From Bifidobacteriaceae bacterium (GTDB taxonomy: Bacteria; Actinomycetota; Actinomycetes; Actinomycetales; WQXJ01): a stretch of 6,275 bases of DNA. The position numbers and the translations under genes were made by a program. Below the pieces are notes generated by a model, which was given only the letters and a program-made list of their open reading frames with translations, did not search any database and was not told the DNA's origin. Numbering within the stretch: the stretch's first letter is position 1; every line of letters begins with the position of its first letter. The stretch lies in the NCBI GenBank assembly GCA_031278675.1, contig JAITJY010000269.1, forward strand, positions 1-6,275. Reading direction: 5' to 3'. Below, in pieces: positions 1-4,832 of this stretch.

Positions 1-435
1 GTAGCCGGCCGGCGGGGCCGGCAGGTCTTCGACCCGGGGCGCCTGGCGGGTCGGCAGCGGCCGAACCCGGTTTTGCACACCGCTGGCAGCCGGAAAGACA
101 TTGCCCAGCGAGTGGCGCTGAGACGCCTCAGGGCCAAGGGCCGGAAGGCCGCGCGGCGGCGTAGTCCGAGGCAGCGGCATCGCCAAAGGCGGCGGCACAT
201 TCTGATAGCCGCGCGGCGGGGCCGGCAGGTCTTCGACCCGGGGCGCCTGGCGGGTCGGCAGGGGCCGCCGCCGCGGCAGAACAGGCGCGGCTGGCGGCGC
301 CGAGTTCGACTCCCGAGCGGGCCGGTAGGCCTCGGCCAGGGGGAACTCCGGCACCCCCGGGACGGCCGCCGGCGCGACGGGCTGGCTGGTCGATCCGTGG
401 GCAAAGTTGCCCTGGTCGTTGGAAAGGGGTGGCAT
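1..435 (-). CDS. Proline-rich, probably disordered protein, N-terminal part (partial)
   Basis: I do not recognise this protein. An ATG at 435-433 follows a very good Shine-Dalgarno (GGAGGAG, 448-442, 6 nt spacer), and the frame stays open for 145 codons to the window edge, so the C-terminus is missing. The visible part is rich in Pro, Ala and Arg, with no signal peptide, no membrane segment and no globular pattern, so it is probably a disordered cytoplasmic region. The segment PLPTRQAPRVEDLPAPP occurs twice, at residues 58-74 and 126-142, each followed by one variable residue and GY; the spacing is exactly 68 residues. Most codons end in G or C, as expected for a real gene here. It lies 102 bp downstream of eutH on the same strand and may be the last visible gene of that operon. 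It could be the cytoplasmic N-terminus of a membrane protein, but that cannot be told from here. Other open frames in this stretch lack a comparable start signal. Confidence 0.72.
   Translation of the reverse strand, partial: MPPLSNDQGNFAHGSTSQPVAPAAVPGVPEFPLAEAYRPARESNSAPPAAPVLPRRRPLPTRQAPRVEDLPAPPRGYQNVPPPLAMPLPRTTPPRGLPALGPEASQRHSLGNVFPAASGVQNRVRPLPTRQAPRVEDLPAPPAGY
2..63 (-). repeat. Copy 2 of a 62-bp direct repeat (68-codon period)
   Basis: Positions 2-63 match 206-267 with three mismatches (at 8, 9 and 58) and an offset of exactly 204 bp. The repeat lies in frame in the proline-rich gene and encodes RPLPTRQAPRVEDLPAPP followed by one variable residue and GY. This copy ends at the window edge, so further copies may follow outside. 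Confidence 0.9.
206..267 (-). repeat. Copy 1 of the 62-bp direct repeat
   Basis: This is the partner of the repeat at 2-63. Nearly all nucleotides are identical, including third codon positions. That suggests recent duplication or gene conversion rather than only protein-level constraint. Confidence 0.9.
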
Positions 436-441
436 AGGTTT

Positions 442-448
442 CTCCTCC
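442..448 (-). promoter_or_regulatory. Strong Shine-Dalgarno for the proline-rich gene
   Basis: Read on the minus strand this is GGAGGAG, six bases before the ATG at 435-433. It decides the reading frame and start of the proline-rich protein, where several other frames are also open. I see no convincing promoter or T-tailed terminator in the 102 bp between eutH and this gene, so read-through from eutH is likely. Confidence 0.75.
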
Positions 449-537
449 AGATACGATTTGGCGTTGCCATCGGATCTGAACAACCTGGAGCGCCGGTCTA
501 TTCCGACTAATTTTCTTGCCGCCCCCGCGACTGGACG

Positions 538-1779
538 TCAGGCAACTGCTGGAGGGACGGCATCGGGCACCGAAACGGCCGCCAAGTCCGCCTCTTCCAA
601 CTGCTCTGCCTTCTTCACCGCCAACAGGAAGGCGAACACGATGGCGATGATCCCGGCCACCAATTTGCCGACCAGCACCGGCACAATCAGCGAGGGCTGG
701 AAGTTGGCGGTGAAGGACAGGTGGTCGCCAAACAGGAAGGCGCAGCAAACCGCGAAAGACAGGCAGATGACCTTGTCTTTGGCCTTGAAATCTTTCACCA
801 TACCGAGCAGGGCGAGGACGTTGGCGGCGCCCGCCAGCAGACCGGCGGTGGCGTCAGAGGACAAGCCGAAGACCCGCCCCACCACCCCCAGCGGCCGGGC
901 CAGATAGCGTTTGATCAGGTAAACCATCGGGAAGGCCCCGCACAGCATGATGCCGATGGCCCCGGACACCTCGAGGGCGCGGAAGATGTCTTGCTGGTCC
1001 GCGATGACGGGGTCAAAGCCCCACCACTGCCCCAGCAATTCGGACGGCAGGGCGGTGAAATACTCGACCACCACCAGCACCAGCACAATTTTGAGGGCTG
1101 ATTCAAGCACCCGGCCAAAAATCAAGAAACCCCTGATCATGGCGTCCGGCTTGAACATCAGGCCGAGGGCCAGCGCCAGGCAGATGATCACCAGGGGGAT
1201 CAGGTTGCGGAAGATGGTGACCCACATCAGGCTCAGTTGGTAGCCGGCGGCAGAGGTTGTGGAGACGGTTTCGCGCACCATCGGATTTGACCACGCGATG
1301 ATGGCCGATGCCGTCAAGACACCAAAGGGGATCGCCAACAGTCCCGACATGGTTCCCAGGGCGAGGTACTTCTGGTCTGACCGCTGGAGCATTTTGAGAG
1401 CCACCGGGATGGTGAAGACAATGGTGGCGCCCGCCATGTAGCCGGTCATCATGGCCATGATCCAAGACTCGCGGGTTTGGGCCAGCGCCTCCGCCAATTG
1501 GTAACCGCCCATGTCAACGGCGATAAAAGTGGTGGCCGCCATGGCCGGGTCCGCCCCGACGGCTTTGAAAGCCGGGCCGAAGACCGATGAGACAAACCTG
1601 GTCAGATATGGCGCCGCCGCCATGATTCCCGCCACCGGCAGGAAGATCGGGCCGATCGCGTCGATGCCGGCCGTGAACTCTTTGCCCAATTCGCTAGACG
1701 GCTTGGCGACGGAGGCGGCGCAGCCGATGAGGGCGCAGGCCATGATGATGTAGACGACTACAGTTCCGATGGTTTCCAC
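538..1779 (-). CDS. eutH: EutH-family ethanolamine permease
   Basis: This 413-residue polytopic membrane protein is close in length to enterobacterial EutH (about 408), the permease that brings ethanolamine across the cytoplasmic membrane. Recognisable family stretches are VDMGGYQLAEAL near residues 88-99, GATIVFTIPVAL at 117-128 and FLFGDHLSFTANFQP at 348-361. Hydrophobic segments run through nearly the whole chain, and a short hydrophilic Glu/Ala/Pro tail follows residue 390. The start is GTG (1779-1777), three bases after the TGA of the cytidylyltransferase-kinase gene. Its Shine-Dalgarno AAGGAG (1793-1788) lies inside that gene's end, so the two are almost certainly co-transcribed and translationally coupled. 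No other eut gene (lyase, reactivase, shell protein) is present. The context therefore points to ethanolamine uptake for CDP-activation and envelope decoration rather than for catabolism. Substrate is inferred from family; choline or another amino alcohol is possible. Confidence 0.93.
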   Translation of the reverse strand: METIGTVVVYIIMACALIGCAASVAKPSSELGKEFTAGIDAIGPIFLPVAGIMAAAPYLTRFVSSVFGPAFKAVGADPAMAATTFIAVDMGGYQLAEALAQTRESWIMAMMTGYMAGATIVFTIPVALKMLQRSDQKYLALGTMSGLLAIPFGVLTASAIIAWSNPMVRETVSTTSAAGYQLSLMWVTIFRNLIPLVIICLALALGLMFKPDAMIRGFLIFGRVLESALKIVLVLVVVEYFTALPSELLGQWWGFDPVIADQQDIFRALEVSGAIGIMLCGAFPMVYLIKRYLARPLGVVGRVFGLSSDATAGLLAGAANVLALLGMVKDFKAKDKVICLSFAVCCAFLFGDHLSFTANFQPSLIVPVLVGKLVAGIIAIVFAFLLAVKKAEQLEEADLAAVSVPDAVPPAVA

Positions 1780-1782
1780 AGG

Positions 1783-3591
1783 TCAGGCTCCTTGGACGGG
1801 GACAAGGTCAGCGGCGGCTTGGTATAGCGCCTCGGCCCGCTCGCCGTAATCTTTGGCGGAGCGGTACCAGAGGTAGAGGTATTCGCCGACGCCTTCGCCG
1901 CAGGCGTCTTTGTGCAGCGCCCAGACGAACCAGTAGTAGGCGGCCAGGGCGATGTAGGCGATGCAATGGCGCAATTCGGCCGGGCTGGGCGGGCGCCCGA
2001 AATAGGTCTCCAACACCGCCAGGGCTTCGCTATAGGCGTAATCGGAGCAGCAGATGAAAGTGCCGAGATCGGCCGCGTAGTCGCTCATGCCGGAGTATTC
2101 CCAGTCGATCAGGCACATGGCTTGGCCCTGGATCAGGATGTTGGGGTCGTAGAAGTCGCCGTGGCAGAGGACCGGTTCGATCCCGTCCGCTTGAGCCCAG
2201 CCGCGCAGGGCGGTGGCGCGGGCGTCCAGTTGGTCAAAGTCGGCGAAGCCGAGGCGGCGGCCGGCGCCGGCGGGTCCGCCGGCTGTCAGGCGGGCCTTGA
2301 TCTTGTTGGTCTCCTGGTGCAGGTCGAAGTCGTTCGAGACGGCCCGGCCGCTGGTGTGGAGTTGCTTGACCAGAGCCAGCGCTTGAGCAACGTGGGCGGG
2401 GTTGTGGTAGTCGAACTGCTCGCTGGTCTCGACAAATCTGGACAGCTTCCAGCCCGCCTCCGGGTCGAGATGGATGAAGGAGCGGTCCAGCCCCAGGTCG
2501 AGGGCCACAGCCTCAGCCTCAGCCTCAGCCCGGCGGTTGATGATGCCCTGCCCGGCGATGCCGGGGTGGCGGTAGACGTAGGTCTGGCCCAAGGCGTCGA
2601 ACCGGAACGACAGGTTGGACAGTCCCAACGGGATCGGCTCGAAGCTGCCCAGGTCGTCGCGCCGCAGGCCAAGGACGCGGCAAATGTTGTCGAGGATGGA
2701 GGAGTCGATGTTGTTCAGGAAGTCCCGGTCGAAGGCGCGCACGTCATCGAGCGAGTCGAACTCGTGGACCACGCCCGCCTGGTAGCGCTTGACGCGCAGG
2801 TCGAGGTCTTTGATGTTATCGGCGTAGATCGATTCCCACAGTTTTGGCGGTGTCGATGGGTCGTCGTAAACCTGGTCCAAGATCTGCCTGAAGCGCCGCG
2901 AGAAGGCGCGGTCGAAGTAGGCCTCGCCCAGCATGATCCAGCAGTCCCGCCCGCCTGGCTGGGCGTGGGTGATGCGGTCGTAATTGCCCCATTTGATCTC
3001 CCACTCGTCGGTTGGGCCGGCCTGCCAGACCGCCGCGTAGTAGCCGTGGTAGACGTAGGGGGAGAAGACGTTTTCGGCGTAGTAGTTGTCCGACGAGCAA
3101 ATGTAGGTGTTGCCGAGTTGGCGCTCCACGACCTTGAGCGAGGAGTGGTTGTTGCGCGTCTCATATTCCCGGTTGACCGCGATCTTGACGCCGAGCGCGT
3201 CCTCCAGGTACAGGAATTGCTCCATTTTGTAGCCCACCACCACGGTGATGTCGCCGATGCCGGCCTCGCGCAGTTGGCGGATCAGCCGCTCGATCAGGAC
3301 TTCGCCTCTGACTTGGAGCAAGCCTTTGGGCCGCTCGTAGGAGATGGGCGCGAAGCGGGTGGACAGGCCGGCCGCCAGGATGACGGCGTTGTCGACTTTG
3401 TGCGGCGCCAGGGCGGCCAGGCCTTGTTCGGTCAGTTGGTAGCCGCTGACGAGGCCATCCGCCCGCAGCCGGCGCAGGGTGGCGTTGACCGCCCCCAGCG
3501 CGATGCCGCCGGTCGAGGCGATCTGCCGCTGCGACTTGGCCGCGCCTTCCCGCAAGGCGTTGAGGACCGCGAATTCGGGGTGGCTGAGCAT
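1783..3591 (-). CDS. Winged-helix / LicC-like cytidylyltransferase / LicA-like choline (ethanolamine) kinase fusion
   Basis: This 602-residue protein has three parts. Residues 1-62 form a MarR-like winged helix-turn-helix. Residues 67 to about 295 are a nucleotidyltransferase of the LicC type, with the glycine-rich nucleotide loop and following lysine in AVILAAGLSTRF...ERPKGLL (69-92) and the metal-site region CSSDNYY at 165-171. Residues about 297-602 are a choline/ethanolamine-kinase fold, with the catalytic loop CHGDFYDPNIL (476-486, Asp479 and Asn484) and the metal-binding Asp496 in LIDWEYSG. Predicted role: phosphorylate choline or ethanolamine with ATP, then couple it to CTP to give the CDP-activated head group, in the cytoplasm. 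All motifs look intact. The ATG at 3591 has AGGAAAGG (3605-3598) six bases upstream. The TGA at 1785-1783 lies three bases before eutH. The N-terminal domain suggests a regulator-enzyme, but DNA binding is not shown. The same three-part architecture occurs in Firmicutes as far as I recall. Ethanolamine is favoured over choline because of the neighbouring permease. Confidence 0.93.
   Translation of the reverse strand: MLSHPEFAVLNALREGAAKSQRQIASTGGIALGAVNATLRRLRADGLVSGYQLTEQGLAALAPHKVDNAVILAAGLSTRFAPISYERPKGLLQVRGEVLIERLIRQLREAGIGDITVVVGYKMEQFLYLEDALGVKIAVNREYETRNNHSSLKVVERQLGNTYICSSDNYYAENVFSPYVYHGYYAAVWQAGPTDEWEIKWGNYDRITHAQPGGRDCWIMLGEAYFDRAFSRRFRQILDQVYDDPSTPPKLWESIYADNIKDLDLRVKRYQAGVVHEFDSLDDVRAFDRDFLNNIDSSILDNICRVLGLRRDDLGSFEPIPLGLSNLSFRFDALGQTYVYRHPGIAGQGIINRRAEAEAEAVALDLGLDRSFIHLDPEAGWKLSRFVETSEQFDYHNPAHVAQALALVKQLHTSGRAVSNDFDLHQETNKIKARLTAGGPAGAGRRLGFADFDQLDARATALRGWAQADGIEPVLCHGDFYDPNILIQGQAMCLIDWEYSGMSDYAADLGTFICCSDYAYSEALAVLETYFGRPPSPAELRHCIAYIALAAYYWFVWALHKDACGEGVGEYLYLWYRSAKDYGERAEALYQAAADLVPVQGA
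1788..1793 (-). promoter_or_regulatory. Shine-Dalgarno supporting the GTG start of eutH
   Basis: AAGGAG on the minus strand ends eight bases before the GTG at 1779. It lies within the last codons of the preceding gene. This supports GTG as the true start and suggests translational coupling of kinase/cytidylyltransferase and permease. Confidence 0.8.
2509..2530 (-). repeat. Hexanucleotide repeat (AGCCTC on the plus strand, about 3.7 copies)
   Basis: The repeat lies in frame in the kinase part of the fusion protein and encodes an alternating Ala-Glu run at residues 355-361. Gain or loss of a unit would change the length by two residues and not shift the frame. Confidence 0.8.
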
Positions 3592-3617
3592 AGTTGGCCT
3601 TTCCTGGGACGCCCGGG

Positions 3618-3670
3618 GCGACCGCTCTGTTCACAATGGCGGAACTCTATGGCAAAGTGAACGCGGTCGC
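3618..3670 (-). promoter_or_regulatory. Long imperfect inverted repeat between the kinase and the LicC-LicA fusion
   Basis: On the plus strand the left arm is GCGACCGC (3618-3625), then TCT, then GTTCAC (3629-3634). The right arm is GTGAAC (3657-3662) directly followed by GCGGTCGC (3663-3670). This gives 14 base pairs with a three-base bulge around a 22-base loop. It fills most of the 88-nt gap, beginning nine bases after the kinase stop and ending 12 bases before the Shine-Dalgarno of the next gene. No T-run follows on the minus strand, so a classical intrinsic terminator is unlikely. It could be an mRNA processing or stability hairpin, a leader structure, or an operator. Confidence 0.6.
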
Positions 3671-3679
3671 GCCACGAAC

Positions 3680-4630
3680 CTAACGGCTGGGCCTCGCCGC
3701 CGTCAAGTCCCGATCCGCCCACTTCTGCGCCAGCCGGTAATACTCCAGCGCGTAAGCGTAGAAACGGCTGCCGGACTGACCGGTTTGGCCGGTTTGGCCG
3801 GTTTGGCCGGCGCAGTGGGTCCACAGCGCGCAGAGGTAGCCGCCCAGGGCGAGGTGGAGGTGGAAACGGGCGGTCTGGCGGGCGGTCGGCTCGCCGCCCA
3901 GGTAGAGGCGCAGGGCCAGATTGGCGCGGTCGCGCTGGAAGAACGAGCAGAGGCAGTACATGGCGACGTCCAACAGCGGATCAGCCCGGCCGGCATACTC
4001 CCAGTCGATCAGCTTGGCCTGGCCATCGGCCAGGATCAGGACGTTGTCCGGATTCAGGTCGCCGTGGCAGAAGACCGCTTCGGCGGCGATGGCGCCAAGC
4101 AGTTCCAGCAGTTCGGCGGTGCGGGCGCGCTGGCGCTCCAAGTCGGGATAGGGCGCGCCGCCAAGCTCGCCGCAGAGGCGCTCATAGCGCCTGATCTGCC
4201 CGGCCAGATCGAAGCTGCGGCCAGCCGGCCAGCGCATTTGGTGGAGCCGGCGGGCCAAGCCGAGGGCGATGGCCAGATCGGAGTCGTCGTCCGGGCGCGC
4301 CACCCGGGCGCCGTCATAGAAGACGGTGACGCGGGCGCCGGCCTGGTCCATTGCGACCAGTTCATCCGCCAGGCCGGCGCCGCTCAGGGCGCGGTAGGCG
4401 GCCCGCTCAGCCTGGCGGTCCACCAGCGCCGCGCCTGGACCGGGCAGCCGCAGGACATAGGCCCGGCCGTCCAGCCGAAAGCTGAAGGACCGGTTGGTCA
4501 GCCCGCCCAGGATGGGGGCAAGGCCCAAGATGCGGTCCGGCTGGCTGGCCAGCAGCCGCGCGGCGGCTTGCCGGGCCTCGGCCAGCCCGTCGGCGGCTGG
4601 GGCGCCGCTGGAACTGGCGGGTGCGTTCGT
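3680..4630 (-). CDS. LicA-like choline/ethanolamine kinase (aminoglycoside-phosphotransferase fold)
   Basis: A stand-alone cytoplasmic kinase of the choline kinase/APH fold, predicted to phosphorylate choline, ethanolamine or a similar alcohol using ATP. Counting from the TTG at 4528, the nucleotide-loop region GGLTNRSFSF is at 8-17, the catalytic loop CHGDLNPDNVL at 154-164 (Asp157, Asn162) and the metal-binding Asp175 in LIDWEYAG. It ends with TAG at 3682-3680. The start is uncertain. The frame is open back to a TAG at 4674-4672, but no ATG or GTG occurs in it. The TTG at 4528 has no Shine-Dalgarno and would remove the N-terminal helix seen in relatives (AEARQAAARLLASQ lies upstream of it). 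A strong AGGAGGA (4640-4634) sits just before an in-frame ACG (4630-4628), which gives 316 residues and is chosen here. It is first in the minus-strand gene series. Its sequence differs clearly from the kinase half of the next gene, so the substrate may differ. Confidence 0.88.
   Translation of the reverse strand, partial: TNAPASSSGAPAADGLAEARQAAARLLASQPDRILGLAPILGGLTNRSFSFRLDGRAYVLRLPGPGAALVDRQAERAAYRALSGAGLADELVAMDQAGARVTVFYDGARVARPDDDSDLAIALGLARRLHQMRWPAGRSFDLAGQIRRYERLCGELGGAPYPDLERQRARTAELLELLGAIAAEAVFCHGDLNPDNVLILADGQAKLIDWEYAGRADPLLDVAMYCLCSFFQRDRANLALRLYLGGEPTARQTARFHLHLALGGYLCALWTHCAGQTGQTGQTGQSGSRFYAYALEYYRLAQKWADRDLTAARPSR
3780..3810 (-). repeat. Nine-base tandem repeat in the kinase gene (about 3.4 copies)
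   Basis: The plus-strand unit is CCGGTTTGG, perfectly repeated three times plus CCGG. In the kinase it encodes (Gly-Gln-Thr)x3 followed by Gly-Gln, at residues 241-251 counted from the TTG. This is a probable surface loop in the C-terminal helical lobe. The unit length keeps the frame, so copy-number change would alter loop length only. Confidence 0.9.
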
Positions 4631-4633
4631 GCT

Positions 4634-4640
4634 TCCTCCT
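4634..4640 (-). promoter_or_regulatory. Strong Shine-Dalgarno lacking a normal start codon downstream
   Basis: AGGAGGA on the minus strand is followed by AGC and then by ACG AAC GCA in the kinase frame. There is no ATG, GTG or TTG at the proper distance in any frame. It argues that translation of the kinase begins near 4630, with ACG the only near-cognate codon. Confidence 0.6.
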
Positions 4641-4641
4641 G

Positions 4642-4671
4642 CTGGGCGGCCGGAAATGGGTTGCCGCCCAG
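4642..4671 (-). promoter_or_regulatory. Nine-bp inverted repeat directly upstream of the kinase Shine-Dalgarno
   Basis: CTGGGCGGC (4642-4650) and GCCGCCCAG (4663-4671) are perfectly complementary around a 12-base spacer. The hairpin would end one base before AGGAGGA in the kinase transcript. It could act as an operator or as an mRNA structure affecting ribosome access. No protein or ligand can be assigned. Confidence 0.5.
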
Positions 4672-4762
4672 ACTACCGCGCGCCTCCCAACTCGGTTGGA
4701 CGGCATCGGGCAGGCCAAAAACCGGAACTGAAGGCGGCCCGCGCCCGGCGCGAGTAAGATTC

Positions 4763-4784
4763 GGGGAGCCGCCCGGCGGTCCCC
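4763..4784. promoter_or_regulatory. Near-perfect palindrome in the divergent intergenic region
   Basis: The outer arms GGGGA (4763-4767) and TCCCC (4780-4784) enclose CCGCC-C-GGCGG (4769-4779), with only G4768 unpaired: ten base pairs of dyad symmetry. It lies 48 bases upstream of the GTG of the plus-strand gene, and three bases after TAAGAT (4755-4760), a weak -10-like hexamer for which I see no good -35. An operator overlapping a start of transcription, or a leader hairpin, are both possible. Confidence 0.45.
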
Positions 4785-4832
4785 AACCGCGCGGGAATGG
4801 CCCGGCAAGCACAAGAGATCGGCGAGGTCCAA

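Noticed and set aside
436..537. Terminator between eutH and the proline-rich gene
   Set aside because: No stable inverted repeat followed by a T-run could be found on the minus strand. The genes may be co-transcribed.
128..748. Minus-strand open frame overlapping the end of eutH and the proline-rich gene in another frame
   Set aside because: It overlaps the eutH 3' end out of frame and lacks a ribosome site. The frame beginning at 435 has a near-ideal one.
538..1779. Part of an ethanolamine catabolism (microcompartment) operon
   Set aside because: EutH is the only eut-type gene. All neighbours concern CDP-alcohol activation or envelope polymers.
2509..2530. Hexamer repeat as a phase-variation switch like that of Haemophilus licA
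   Set aside because: A six-base unit keeps the frame and the copy number is low, so on/off switching is not possible by this route.
1912..3660. Very long plus-strand open frame opposite the LicC-LicA fusion gene
   Set aside because: It is the antisense of a gene with strong family motifs. Long antisense frames are expected where third codon positions are mostly G or C. No recognisable domain or ribosome site.
4755..4760. TAAGAT as the -10 of the plus-strand gene's promoter
   Set aside because: It matches the consensus at only four of six positions, and no acceptable -35 is found at 16-18 bases, so it is not annotated as a promoter.
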